Counted from the stretch's first letter, positions 35,002 through 48,127 are shown. The stretch: DNA of 64,000 nt from Blasia pusilla (GCA_050084515.1 CM114275.1:26722001-26786000); one strand, 5' to 3'. Notes: generated from the sequence alone by a model not told the origin. Program-made: numbers and translations.

Positions 35002-35350
35002 CGAGATGCGACTGGAGCTCGATGGCATGGAGAGAGTGATGAGGAGTCGGTGCCAGGATGGCACGCGTCAGCCTATTTAGGCATGTTGCTATGGAGAACC
35101 AGAGTGTGGAGACTTCGATGGCGAGGTCTAATGGAGAGTCCTTGGATCCTGAGGCCAATGAGGAGACGACAAGTGGCGGAGATATTCATGATGATGGAGT
35201 AGTCTTGGAGTACCTTCGTACTAGCAGCGTTGCGAGCACAATGGATGCTAGAGAACGAGATCGGATCCTACAATGGGCCAGACGGTTCCATTGGGAGGGG
35301 ACACATGTTTTGAGGGTTTGGGAGGATGGTAGAGTACGCGTAGTGCCGCC
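35002..35350 (+). pseudogene. Integrase linker of copy 2, cut before the zinc finger
   Basis: The frame from 35058 reads SLDPEANEETTSGGDIHDDG, VVLEYLRTSS and RERDRILQWARRFHWEGTHV, then RVRVVPP. This matches the linker that precedes the integrase zinc finger in copies 1 and 3. At 35351 the reading runs straight into the LTR (ERAGFPFVLAHLEPY, then stop), so the whole integrase has been deleted at that junction. Confidence 0.85.
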
Positions 35351-35883
35351 TGAGAGAGCAGGTTTTCCCTTCGTTTTGGCTCATTTGGAGCCATATTGAG
35401 AAACTTACTATTTTAGGTAAATACCATTTTGACTATATGATCGACTTTCTATTTTTGTTTAATGGCCCTTGACCTCCTACATCAGGTCAAGAGCCAAGGA
35501 GGTGACTTGAGAGAATAGGTTACCATGGAGAGAGTTTGGGAGAGGGAAGGGGTAAATATCCCAAGGAGAGAGAGCTTGAGAGCTCATTCTCTCTTTGTTG
35601 AACCTCTTGGCATGAGGCGGCGGAGCTATGATCCCTTGCCTTGTGAGTGTAACCCAAGCCTCTCATTAGGAGCGTGGGTTTGGTTTGACATGAGAGAGAG
35701 TGCATACCTTTGAGAGCTATGGTGTGAGATTGTGTAGAGAGAGATTGGATCTTACTTTATTGGAGATATTTTGGTACTTCTTGTCTCGTTGTTTGGATGC
35801 CATGAGTTAGCATGGGATCATGCGTGTTTGTGTGTTCAGTGATAGCGATGTATGTTGTGTAGCGATGTGTGTGCTGCACGACA
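35351..35883 (+). repeat. 3' LTR of copy 2, truncated at its 5' end
   Basis: It shares 35351-35760 with 29166-29575 and then continues alone to GCGATGTATGTTGTGTAGCG and GCACGACA at 35883. That same end is found in the solo LTRs at 42722 and 58034. The first about 107 bp seen in the 5' copy (TGTCACGTCC to AAACC) are missing. Both junctions have CC just before TGAGAG, a short microhomology. Confidence 0.82.
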
Positions 35884-38800
35884 GCTGTCCACCATAGCCA
35901 CACCTTGAGCTAGTTCGAGAAATTTTGATCAGCAATTACTCCAAAAATCCTCAACCAAAATTGATTTTTTTTCAACCAGAATTTAATTGGCCACCATGGC
36001 TATCTCTCCACAAAAGATCAGCTACAACCAAGCTCTGTACTCCAAGCTAAAAATCATACAAACTTGCTGTTCATACACCTCGAGAATCGCAAATCCGACA
36101 GCGCTTCCGCCCAGATTCATGCACACAGAAATCCGAAACGCTCCACACACTCAAGCAGATAGCTTCACGTGAGATCACAATGCACGTAGCAACAGGAACC
36201 TCTCACCCAATCTGGATGAACTTCAACAGAGCTTCCGCACTCCAAGCTCTCCACATCAGAAAACCGTCGAACACGAACCAGAATCTTCAATCCTTGATAA
36301 CTTCCAACTCCCTTGACGAAATCCGGCGATCTAAAGCGCGTTGGAAATCTCTCAGCAAGGAGCTTCTTTCCCAACCAACCACGCACCAGATTCACACCTC
36401 CAACATAGGCCATAAGCCACGAACATCCACGTTGAGTACCCAATCAACCCTAACCAGATCCTACTGATCCACGATCGAAACTACCATCGATCTACTCTAG
36501 TTCTTTGAGTGAGATCCGTGAAAGACCTACTGTCATAAAACACGCATAGAATCACACACAATCGAGCCAAACCCACTCCACGATGGGAGAATCCACGTCG
36601 AAGCTTGAGGGAACCACCATAGCCAAGAGCTCTACTCACTACCAAGGCTAACTCCCAACGCAATAGGCTCAACTCAAAGAACTAACTGTTCTTTGAGTGC
36701 ACTCCACACTATATCCTCCAACCTAACGAAGTCACCCTCAACGGAGTAACCCCCAACCCTAAGTATGAAACCGCATCTCTACCTAGACACTACGGCCCTA
36801 CATAAGGTACGGCCTCTACTAGCACACTATACTCTATGATATAATCCGTATGGTCGTGACAACGGGTACTAGATGCTAGTGCAATCGATTGTCATAGTTG
36901 ATGCATGATAAGAAAATATGGCTTATACACTGTGATGTGAATACACCAAAGTTTTTTTGTCATTTGGAAAAGATAATTAGCATATGAACAATGCCCAGTA
37001 AAGTATCCCCTAAGGTATGGGAACAAAAAGCTAGGGGAGAATCCGTGTCTCAATAGTTAGCTTTGTGTATGTTGATATACCATGCTTGTCACTAAGAAAC
37101 TATTCTCTAGTGTGTGCTTGCTCCCTTAAGAATATACTCCCTTTATGGAAGATGTCATACGATAGCCTCCTATTTACCGGAAGGGAATATTGAACATCTT
37201 ATAAAACATTCAGATCTGTACTGTATGGATCGACACTCATATTATAGGTTACATGCCCTTTCTCTTGGGATCAATAGACGATGAAGGAAAAACTACGTAC
37301 GAGGCCACATGTAGGGTTGGGCAACTCAATTAGCGGTATGAACTGTGAATAAAGTTCATTAACTCTTAAGTTCACTAATAGAACATCCCTCACCTTTCGA
37401 TACAAGAAGTCTCATCATGTGAAATTTGGGTCATGAAGGCCCCAACCAACAAGTGGGCAATCTAGAAGGGAGTCAACTTGGAAGACCCATTGTGGAAACC
37501 ATTGTAATTAGTCTCAATGCCCAATCTGGAGTCAACAAGGGACAGGAATTGCAAGTATAGCGGATTAACACCAACACATCTTGGATATATGAGGGTGTCA
37601 TATAGACATTATGTGTAGTATTCTGTTAGCTACCCACATAGTTTGCACACATGAAACTTCCCAGCACATGGTATAACATAGCGAGCCATGTAACCTTTAC
37701 AAAGTGCATATGGAGGATATACATTTGCTGTGGTCGTGCTTATCCTTAGGTGGCTTGTGTTGTAGAATATTGCTCCGCAGTAGCCACAACACCTCATATG
37801 CTTAATTAATGTTGAGCATTGCTCTTTCCACTTCTTAAGCAAAACATCAATTTCAGGCTAGACAGCACAAAGAGGCTCTCTTAGTAGTCTACTTGTGTAG
37901 CAAACCTTAAGTCTTGCGCTAGTTCTACATTGCCTCAACCTAAGTCGGTTTAATAGTAACCTGGATCTGGAGCTGTCCACTCTCCTGGGTCGAGCCATGT
38001 TTGTTGCCTTGCACAAGAACCCAACTCTTGTATACATTATTGGTAAGGTGCAATGAAAGGAGAGTCGCTTACTCAACACTCTGGAAAGCTAACACGCCTG
38101 ACCAACGTTGTAATATTGTAAACTAGTGAATATAAGAAGTATCTTGGGTAGGCCCTGTAAAATGTCCTTGAATTTACTACGTATAAGCCAAGTGTGTTGT
38201 TATATGCTCGTCTTATCAACATCATTGCGTTATCAGTATCCATAGTATCAGGGAGTCATTACATATGGTCTTCTAGTTTTTATGAAATGGTAACCATCAA
38301 ATCATGAGCAGTACGTGGTGTTATGTCGTTGGATAGCAAGAATGGATCTGAAGGCAAAGTCCTAACCTGGCCTCAATGGTGTACCACAGTAGTTGGAGAG
38401 TTGTTGTTCAACATCATGTAAGTCATTAGACTACACACGGGTGAGGATACAACTGTAGATCAGTGTTTTCACAGCTGCTTAAAATATATGTGCAATGCTA
38501 TCTGTAATTGTCCACTATTGTTAAGCTCAACGCATATTGCTATGAGGTACAAGAAGATTGAGCAGTGTATCTTGCACTACCGCTTCGCTGTGTGAAGCAT
38601 GCGGGCCAACTAATAGTTTAAGGACGCAGTAGGTGCAGCAAAACAACGTGTTCATATAGGCTGTGTTTGCGTACAGCTGAAAAACAAAAGAAAGGTATAA
38701 TTTGCATCTTTATGAGGGACATAGAATCGTTGGGTGGGTTAAGGTGTACTTTATTCCTATCTAACTCTGACAGTTTATGCAGCCATGAATCGTGATGAGA

Positions 38801-40675
38801 CTGTTCGTGGTTCACAGGGATGGCTTTCATACTAGGTACACTCCATGTCCAGACAATATACGACATCGACAACGGTGCATCATCATTGATCTTTAGAATA
38901 TTTAGCCACAGATATATAACACAAAAAACGTAGACTTAAGAAGTATGATCAACTACAGGTCCACACTATGCACAAGCAATTGAGCAGGCAGAGAATACAG
39001 ACGTTGTTGGTCCAAACAAACAATTACCCATGTGGGGAACTACACTGATCACTGGCTAGTGTATATCCATATTCGACAGTAAAATGCAAAAGTAAGTACT
39101 GGTTAGCCAGTTCACATATTTGCACTATCAATAGAGACGACAAAGTTTAATACTGAAACAGACAAGAATGCAAAAAAACAACTCCAGATTGTACACACAT
39201 GATTTGCGTATACTGCACTGGCGGATCATGTTACCACCGTCAACTACATGCGAGAGTTTATACATAGTTAATTGCAAGCTGCATACCCAGCGAGATTCCG
39301 ACTACACAGACAAATTCTACATATAAGAACTTTACGAACTAAGGTGTGCAATGCAATAGAAGCACCAATTTACTGAATTATAAACTGAGAGGTACGATGC
39401 AGAGCACGACATTGGGAAGGTGGGTGCCGAGTCCTGCTCACACAAAACTTCTCCACATAATACAACTCAAACTATGAGTGTAGTGAAATGAGAAACAACA
39501 AATTGCTTCATATTCGGGGGCAGCGAAGGTCATTGATGATCTAAATTATGCACTACACTCGTCTGGAACTTAAGCAGATTATTCGCCTACCAATTGCAAG
39601 CTTGGTATGCATCTTAATCTCTTAACCAATGACAACACACTGGAATATGTTGATGCACCCCTATCTTGTGCGGTAAGCCCGAGCTTGAGCAAGGAGAACA
39701 ATTTGTATGTCTAGTAGCCTAAGAGGTGGACGTTGGTGTCACCGGGTATACTTGCATTGTTACAACCAAGCAAGCCGCAGACCAAAGTAAATGTCGACAC
39801 ATCTGCACACAAAGATATATAAAAGCACGAGAAACACAAGCAGATGCGGCTAAAAAGATGGTAGACACGAGAAGAAGGGCACCGCGATTTCCCAGCAGAG
39901 TCGAGAATGCGTGACCAAAGCGTTTGCGGGGGACGGATAAGCGGCTGTGAAGTAGTCGCCTCTGAGTTGTGTGTTGTTTTACCCGCAAAAGAAGCAACCA
40001 GGTAGGCAATAGAGACTGGAAAGGAACTATGTTTTGCGGCAACACTAAACAAAAGAGATAGCCATAGGCAGCGGGGAATCGTGCCCAAGAATAGTATTGT
40101 TCGAAACGAGGGCACGAAGAACTGGCGTCATGAGCACGTTCCGAGGATGTGGTGTTCGAGGAATTATGTGAGAGTGAGCACAATTTGTGTCCGATGTGCA
40201 TCAGGGCGTGGCCAATGTCTACTGAAATGAGACAACGAAAACTCAGAGAATAAGAAAAGAAAGATATGCATTCTCAGAGAGAATGCACAGGCGTGACAGA
40301 GAATGCTTTTCCAGGACTAGATGTAAGGCTAGCGTGGTTAAGGCAGGGGAAAGAATTGACTGGACTAACTTGCATATGTGCGAAGGAGGCGTGGAATCTT
40401 TTTTTCATTCATTCGCTCTATGAGGAATGAAGAAGTAATTGTTCTCTTGCAGTTTGCACTTCATCAACAACTGCCGCTAAAAGGCTTCCGCAATCAAGTG
40501 AAATCAATTGAAACGACAGGCAGAAAGTTATGAAGCTAGAAGGACCACTGACATCATCTTGCCGCGAAGGCATTACACGTTGCAATGTCGATTAAAGAAT
40601 TTGCAGAGTGTAGAGCACAACACAAAACATAAGGAGGAGTTAAAAAAGCCAAGAGACGGTACGAATAGACCAAGG
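35884..40675. other. Long stretch without a recognised gene
   Basis: Small open frames are scattered on both strands; the largest (39719-40201, minus) overlaps another frame and has no domain I know. From about 35990 to 36700 the DNA is A/C-rich with moderate GC. From 36900 to 39700 it is AT-rich with no periodicity noticed. No splice-consistent gene, tRNA or rRNA was seen. Confidence 0.4.
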
Positions 40676-41043
40676 AGACAATTCTTTCTTGAATTGTCGA
40701 AAAAAGGGTACATAATTGGTAGAGCAGCCTTGTTAGCGAATCGTGCGATTAGCTTCACGTATCGAGCCTAACGTGCCAACCAAATATCCAGAGCTTCGCG
40801 ATAGTGAAGGGAGTTGTTAGGTAACACTCCTAGAGTCGAAACAGAAAGCCTAAGAAGAACCAATTAGAAAACCCGGGAGAAATCTTTCCTGAATTGTCTA
40901 ACTAAAACGTGTACATAACTGGGAGGGCAGCTGCATCATTACGCCGCAGAATTGGAGGATAAGGTTCACGTATCATGGAGAGAAAGACCAAAAATCCAGA
41001 GCTTGACAATCAAGGGGGTTGGTAACACTCTTAGAGTCCCAAA
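40676..41043. repeat. Diverged tandem duplication, period about 190-200 bp
   Basis: Two adjacent copies share ordered blocks: TTCTTGAATTGTC / TTCCTGAATTGTC, TACATAATTGG / TACATAACTGG, TTCACGTATC, ATCCAGAGCTT and TAACACTC(C/T)TAGAGTC. The first copy runs about 40676-40843 and the second about 40880-41043. Indels between blocks make it clearly older than the duplication at 17225. Confidence 0.75.
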
Positions 41044-42101
41044 AAAAGGTGACCATCTGGAGGGCGGGAACCTCCAAATAAGGCACAAATTCGGGCCTGA
41101 AGCAAGAAGCAATCAACCAGCTCTTCGCTCTTGGGAAGAAGTTGGTGACAACGGAAGGATTGATGAAGGCCTCGGAGCTGTTTCGTTCGTTCGATGAAAA
41201 AGAAGAACGTAACTCAATCAACGACCTCTTGTCCAAACGAAAAACCCCCACGATCTTGCTTACTTATTCATGTTGTGCCTGATCCCTAAGTGGGGGGAGC
41301 CGTGTTTAGTGCCAATCGTACGGCTATTGTGCAGACACATATGCCCTACTACAATATAGCAGAGTTTGGGGAGTCCATCGTCGGGAATGTCCATTCGGAA
41401 ACCCTAATTCCGGATTTTGAACCGGTTTTGAGATACTAAATACTAAATCGTAAGCAATTTTTAAATTGATCGGAAATTCTCAAATTTAACCGGCTAGCAA
41501 TACTCCTAACCCCGGATCTCCTCGATCATTGCAATATAGTTGCCATGCCCTTCCTCTATTCTCCGAGACGTGTGGCCATAAGATTTAATTGCGGTATTTA
41601 CGAGCTTTAGTATGGGCCGTAATAAGCAAGTATTTTTCAGGGTTTTAGTAGTATCTTTTAGATTTCTTTAATTTTATTTTTTTCTCTGAAATTTATTGTG
41701 ATAGGGTGGCTAACGATATTGGATTTTCCTCAAGTATTAGGATTTTTCTTCGAGTGCTTGATATTTTTCCTTGTATTTAGTGCTAAATACAATATCTTTC
41801 ATACATATAAAAACATGAGAGGAGTGTAAGGGAATCAATACATTTTAAATAGAATGGGCGCCATTCAATCCATTAAGTCTCACACTAAATCCACTTCCGG
41901 CCAAGAACACTCCTAATATCAATCCAACAATAATCATACATATTTTTGGCAACAAGTATTTTGCAAAGATCTTTGACTTAACTCCTTGGAAACAAAACTT
42001 CCTTTGATTATCACACGTTACAAAAAATAGGCGGGTTATAAATAATATCATAACTTTTAGAAAGGTAGCTATCACATCGAGGCCTAGATCTAACTAAGAT
42101 A
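41044..42101. other. No gene recognised
   Basis: The first part (to about 41250) has overlapping short open frames on both strands with no recognised domain. After about 41600 the DNA is AT-rich. Nothing else was seen before the LTR at 42102. Confidence 0.4.
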
Positions 42102-42722
42102 TGTCATATCTTAGTTAGACGTAAGTAGAGTTTTATTGTGTTGATGACATAAAGCGTTAGCAGGCTGTTCGGGTTTAACTTCGTCTTGAGATGTCGGATG
42201 AGGCTGGCGGCAAGCCCGTTGCATCTGTCGGGAATATCGTCTCTGTTGATTTCCCTATTTTTGGTCTTTGTTAGTCGGATGACCGGTTGACCAAGTCACG
42301 GTCACTCGATAACCTATGCATCCGATTAGGCTATCGTTGGGATGATTATTTTTGGGGGAAGAGCCTTTTGGATTTCCCAAGGGTATAAGAGAGGGACATA
42401 TGGCTTTCCCAAACCATCTTTCTCATGTTGAGCTTTAGGAGCACCTTTCTTGCCTGTGCGTGTAAGAACTAGGGTGCAAGCGTCCAGATTTTCTCATAGT
42501 AGAGGGTAGATGTGATTTGATATGCCAATGTAGATTCAAGAGTGGAATTTTTAGATCGAATGAGCAATTTTTACTCTGAGTTTTTTGTGGGGCCTCAATG
42601 TATATGCGTGACTTCGCTTGGTTTGTGGATGGATCGACCCGTGTGTTGGGAAGATCGGTGTTCTATGGTGTATAGATGTGACTAGCGATGTGGGTTGTGT
42701 AGCGATATGTATGTGCACGACA
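42102..42722 (+). mobile_element. Solo LTR, 621 bp, 4-bp TSD GATA
   Basis: It starts TGTCATATC and ends GTGCACGACA, with TG...CA ends. The 4-bp direct repeat GATA flanks it (42098-42101 and 42723-42726). A TATA-like GTATAAGAGAGGG is near 42384, followed by CCATCTTTCTCATGTTG. It aligns along its length with the solo LTR at 57418 (shared AAGAGCCTTTTGG, GGATCGACCCGTGTGT, AAGATCGGTGTT, TGTGTAGCGATATGTATG). No internal element region adjoins either side, so it is a solo LTR left by recombination. Confidence 0.88.
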
Positions 42723-42955
42723 GATATAACATGGAGGCCTAGTTCTCATTTTAGGAGGTCATGGTGACCCACTACTTTGAAGGTGATTTATGTGTATAGG
42801 TCGCCCTTGTTCTATGAGTAACATTCTTTGATAAGTTCCTATCCATCGTGTGTCTTGTGGCACATTATAATTGATTCAATGTTGGTAATGACACCTGGAT
42901 CTATAAGGCCAAGTGTTTCATGTAGGGAGTATGACACTGTGTTCTCTCTTGAGAG

Positions 42956-43321
42956 CAAGGTTGCACACGGACAAAGTCCGTGTCTGTCCTATGGACGGAC
43001 AAGTCCGTGTGAGCCTGGGTACCCACGGCCCGCACCCAAGCACGCCCGAAGCCCGCCACCTAACGGATCCAACACTTGTTGCATGGCCCGCATGGCGTGC
43101 TAGGGATGGGCAGGTGCCGGCTCGGGGCGTGCCCGGGGGGAGGGATGGCGCAGGCAAGGGCTCGGAGCTCGCCCAGCCCGCCCAACAGCCCGCGCCTACT
43201 GACCCCTAGCCCGCCATGTGGGCCACACAATGGCTGCTTGTTTCGTCAGTCCTAGGTGACGGACTCGGAGGCGGACTCGAGTGCGGGCTAGTCCGAACTT
43301 GTCCGTTTTCATGCAACCATG
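42956..43321 (+). mobile_element. hAT-like MITE, copy B
   Basis: It begins CAAGGTTGCACACGGACAAA and ends GTCCGTTTTCATGCAACC, the same ends as copy A. The interior is GC-rich with repeated GGACGGAC/GTCCGTG and CCCGC strings. Flanks share TGAGAG (42950-42955 and 43320-43325), an imperfect match to an 8-bp duplication. It has no coding capacity. Confidence 0.82.
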
Positions 43322-46300
43322 AGAGGTCTTATTCTCATATGATACTTGGTTGGATTAGAAGTGCATGTTTACTCAAGGTCTTTTATGGTCTACTACATAA
43401 GGATAAAATGTCCACATAAGTTATGAAGAGGGGGTATGATCTTGAAGAAGCTTCTTTGGAGCTCATCTTCCTTAGATCAAATCCCATTGGAGCAATAATC
43501 GATTTAATAGCACAAGCTTTAAAGCCTTTCCTATATAATCCAGAATGTCATCTTTCCTATATAATCGAGAATGTCGTCTCCTCATGATTGAGGTCTTTTT
43601 GGAGTTCCCGTCGAGGAGAACAATATTCAAGCTCATCGACGTAAGATCTGAATGCTTCTAACTCTAAAGGGACTAGAATCATTCGGCGGAGAAGCAGAAA
43701 AAAATCTTTTGATAAATAATTTATATTTATCAAAGAAAAGGGATTGGGCTCAATACATATCTCGTTTGAGAGTTAAGTTTGCAGACGTAGTTACAGCTGA
43801 ACTTGTGGACTCTGATCATCATTCAGATCGTAGATTGTTTACAAACACTGCTATCGATCCAGAAGTGTACGTGCAGTGAACCGAAGAAAATTTGCGTGGT
43901 TTTCGTGTCAAGTGGTACACTGACGAACTTGTTCCATTCTACCGTCCTCGATCTGGACTACTTCACTCTTGTCTGCGACGGAACAGTCAATCCATCCCAT
44001 TTGGTCTGTTGGAGCATGCTCGACATCATCAAACCTCCGACAAACTTAGATGGAAATGATTCCGATATCTCGAATTTCCGAAGGGAAACGAGTTAGTGCT
44101 ACTAATGCAGAAGAAATTCAAACGTTTCTCGAGTCGACGTACACTCAATCCAATAGTGCCATGTATATTTCAGGTGTCTAGGTTAGTTGCAAACTTCTTT
44201 TCTTGATGTGAGAGATTAACACAAATACACATGCAGAATGACCAATGGTCAAAGTTGCTTCCAGAGCTTCCTTCCCGTACATTACATTCTTTGGTGGATT
44301 TTAGGCTTCGTTCATAGCTTCCTATGCCTCCAGTGGATCAGACCTTAGCGCCTGTTTGCAATCAACCTGCGGAAGGGACCATATGTAAAACATAGAGGCA
44401 TCTGGATACTTGTCACAGCAAAGTGGATTAGTCCGTGGAGACAGACTAGTACGTTTCAAAAATTTGGAGAGACGTTCTAAACTACTGATATATTCAGATG
44501 TGAATGCCAAACCCCTATATGGAATCTGGATCAAGTGTATTCCCACCAAATGCCGCAGTTGCTACATTGCCGTAAGGAAGTTGACACCTCTGTGCGTAGC
44601 TCCTGAAGTCCCAGTCTGGGGTCTTCGATCCAACGTACGAGAAGGATATTTGCACAACACGCTCCCACTTCTAGGTCTTCGTCAATACTAGCGAGTATGA
44701 GCAAAGAAAAACAAGGCCTGAGCAGGTGGGCGTACGGAAGAGAGAAGCGGTACTGTCTACGAGATGGTTGAGCTACGCAACGTGCTCTCGAGGTGTAGGT
44801 AGACGAGGAAAGTTTGAAGCTGGAAGTCCTACTACGGTCAGATCGGACGAAAGGATTAGGTTTTGGATCTGAATCGGAGGACTGGGATCTGCGGTGAGCG
44901 GATGAACCTGGAGCCTAGGGTTTTGGGCCGCTGCGGCGAATCGGCGGTAACTACATTCCACAACTCTAGTAGGCGTAACACATGAAGAGAGGCTTAGGTT
45001 TTGCAGATGTCGAACGTGGGTACGCACCATGCTATGAAGTTTGCTTGCTGTATCAGTGTTGAGGCTCGGGCACTTGTACGAATCGTTGCTTTCACCTGCA
45101 TGTCGACAACGAAAAATAGAGTTCGTCCTCGCAGACTCGCAGAGCTCTGCGAGCAAAGTCAAGTCACTCGCGCATGTACTCTGCAGTGCTGCCATGACAG
45201 CTTTTCCTCAGGAGTTCGTGCCACTATCTTCTATCGTGGCCAGCAGGCTGGATAAAATAGGAAGAGGTCGGAGCACCAGACAGGCAGGTCCGTCCTGTTA
45301 ATCAACCTTCCGGCGCTTCCAAAGCTCACATCCTATCAGATGTCAGGCGAGCTAGGGTCTCGGTTTCAATCAATCCGTGTTAAGGGATCTAAAGCCGTGA
45401 AGATGAATTGTGCGCTGTGCCAGCAATCGAATGAGATCCTCCCTTCATCTTCCACAAAACTCTCGTGGAACAAGCGGCTCGCGTTTTCGAGTATCCTGTG
45501 AGCTACTCTTGGATGGATCCACAGCTAATCCTTGGATCGATCGGGAAAGTATTTTTAACGTAGGTTAGGCAGGCTAGTTCCAGGGGCCAAAACTGAATCC
45601 TTGCTAAGCTTCCATGCTGGTAACAGCCATCGGTAAGCCAGTGAGGTGCATGCAGCTTCCCGACAATGGATACGCGGGAGACAAAGTTGATTTTGTCGAT
45701 TTCACATCGGCCGCACAATCCAGAATGTGATATTGGATTCACGTGCTTCTTTAACCGGAGGAAGCGCGCTCTGTCGGGTCTTATGAGAGTTTCTGATTCC
45801 AATCAAGTCACACGCTTGTCTTCATCTCTTTCTATTCATACCTGCTTTGATGCGCACAATCTAAGCTGAATCATGACTCAATGACATGGAAAGGTTCTGC
45901 ATCCAGTTGTCCAGAAGATTGTGCTAGAAATGCAGGAACGATCCCTTGCGAGATGCGACTACACCCAGACAGGTGGCGAAGGGCCGGCAGTATCCTCAAA
46001 AGAGCGATGGATCGAGAAGCTAGGCGGGTGGACCGCATTTATGCACGGAAGATCAGGTCATTCATCGTAAGGCTTCGGTAGTTAGTCAGTCTAGACATAC
46101 CGGGAAATTTCAAGATTTTACAAAGAAACCCTTAATTTAGAGCCGGAACTTTTCTTAAACTTCCAGTAACTTACCACCACTTTCTAAATTTCCCGGCCAG
46201 ATTTTCAAAGATTGCCTGCACTAGCCGATCCGTGTGCATGGATGCATGGCCAATGAGTAGATCAAATGCATACAGTGATACATGCATGCACTTGGCCTAC

Positions 46301-48001
46301 TCAGCGGAGCAGTGCTCTCTTGTGGGAAGACAGATAATAACACCTCATGGTCGAAAACAAAATCCAACCAAAAAAAGACAACCCCGACAAAATGAAAAAA
46401 AAAAAAGCTTAACTGGGCTCTGTGAGATGAAATGCGGGCCTTAGATGAATGGGAGCTCTCAACTATTCAACGATGGTACTATTGAAGCGACGCAGACTAC
46501 TGAAGCTCGACATGGCATGGCCTGCAGGCTGCGTTCGCGCCTCGTCGAATGACAGGTAATGTAGAGTGCGTGGGAAACAGTGGAGCGTGAAGCCCGCTGC
46601 GCGTACAGCCTAGCTTTGAGATCTTGCTCCTGTATTTGAACGGAAGGCTATACCTGGTAGCGTGAGCACTGATCATGAGTCTCGGTGACCTGGAGCACCA
46701 AGGATCCGATCTGGAGCTCAGGCTCATCCCGGATTCAGCTATGAATGAGTCACAAAATTTGTGAACAAATTAGCACTACTGCTTGATTCTACAGCAGTTT
46801 CAAATGAATGAACATACCGGTCCATGACTCCATCGGAGAAGAGTTCAACCCCGTCTCCGAACCGGACACTAAATACCCCTGAGGTCAAAGGAGCAATGGG
46901 AGGAAATCAGTAAGAGAATGAGCGCTCACAAGCAATGGTATCGTGGATGGAAACCAGTTTTGTGCACATATTCAACTTCTTGCAGTGTAGAATTTTCTTG
47001 TTGATGCGCCTTGGAATTCAACAATGTCTTACTGTACTGACAGCCGTAATCATTTAATATCATATCAACAAATGCACATGTACACTCGATGCGAAATAGC
47101 TACCATGGAACATGCTTATCTGAGAAACGGGATTCGAATTTCGAACTAAATCAAGCGAGTGATCGTCGATGACACTGTGTCATGATTACGACAGGCATCC
47201 ACGCTGCTTGGGACAAATCACTGATGGGTGGACCCGAATGCTTGGCGCTGCTCGCCAAACACACTACCTAACTGATTGATTTCAAGCTGGAGCATCGTAC
47301 CATGTACTTTATTCATAATTGCATACCATGTTCATCACAAGCATTGTAGAAGCAAACTCTGAATATACATACTGTCGTCTTTCCGTAAAATGCTCACAGA
47401 CGCACCACGAGAAAAACGCTCTTGAAGAAAGACTCTCTGCAGATAATACTAATCGCAGGTACATTGTTTTCGCCTATCCATCGGGCACAAACGGAGCAGG
47501 CAGAAGCACCTAATAAAGTGATTAAAGTTCAATCATAGTAGGTCTTTTCGCCGTCCATGTTCATGGCTGGGTGCCAAGCGTTAGAGTCGACAACGTTTCT
47601 AAACAGATTCGTGTTAAGAAAAAAAAATGATCTCCAAGCTGATAATTGGGATGTGCAGGCCCAACTCAGATCTAGAAGGAGTCCCTTCTCTTGAGCACGA
47701 TTTTTAATTTAGCTTCCACGGGGGATCCGGGCACACTGGCACGGCAGGACGGTGTTCCAGATTCGAAAATATGCTTCCAGGGACTGTTGCGCACAACGTA
47801 CATAATGATCAAAACAACTGGAGGCCCTGCTATGGCCTGATCACGTCCAGAGTGAAAGTTATGGCTACTCCGGCGGGCTCGGGACGCTCGCGAGCATGAT
47901 CACTAGATTGCCACAACGCGCTGCGTGTGGGGGCCCACCGGTGGTGTTGCGTGTAGTAAACGGAGTAAGCACCAAGTTCTGCACATTCTATGCTCCGCTA
48001 G
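43322..48001. other. Anonymous region with scattered protein-like fragments
   Basis: A 26-bp tandem duplication (TTTCCTATATAATC units starting 43527 and 43553) lies near the left side. Several open stretches look more protein-like than chance, notably 43652-43879, 43803-44096 and 44410-44691 (+; RLVRFKNLERRSKLLIYSDV, NAKPLYGIWIKC). There are possible exon edges, for example an ACACATGCAG acceptor just before 44237. I could not build a continuous gene or name a family, so they may be pieces of a decayed gene. From 45300 to 48000 nothing was recognised. Confidence 0.35.
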
Positions 48002-48004
48002 TAT

Positions 48005-48127
48005 TATAAATGTGTCTCTCGTCCTCATAACATTCGCCTCATAGCTCACACAAAGGTCCTTTCTACTCCGGGGGTTTCTCTTCAGAGCATTCAGGTCTCC
48101 TGGCCTCTTCAATCTCTCTCGGTATGT
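48005..48127 (+). promoter_or_regulatory. Candidate TATA promoter with short untranslated first exon
   Basis: TATAAAT (48005-48011) is followed by a pyrimidine-rich stretch and then TCTCTCTCG|GTATGT, a good splice donor at 48122. TATA box, about 110 bp of ATG-free sequence and a donor resemble a plant promoter with a 5' UTR exon and leader intron. No convincing coding exon was found downstream, so this is tentative. Confidence 0.3.

Larger units (their letters stand above)
29059..35883 (+). mobile_element. Methyltransferase-bearing Ty3/gypsy element, copy 2
   Basis: Outer ends are TGTCACGTCC (29059) and GCACGACA (ends 35883), with near-matching 4-bp flanks GCTA and GCTG. The interior reads gag, protease, methyltransferase, RT, RNase H and the start of the integrase linker. 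Both LTRs are incomplete in opposite ways. The 5' copy lacks about the last 120 bp and runs straight into mid-gag. The 3' copy lacks the first about 107 bp and follows directly on the integrase linker (RVRVVPP). The shared 410 bp (29166-29575 and 35351-35760) are about 93% identical by eye. The integrase domain is absent, so the copy is defective. Confidence 0.88.

Noticed and set aside
39711-40201. Two overlapping minus-strand frames of 134 and 160 codons
   Set aside because: Different frames of the same DNA, no domain, no homologous features and no splice context.
43430-43640. Copia RNase H tail near MITE copy B
   Set aside because: Some residues looked suggestive but no catalytic or conserved block could be aligned.
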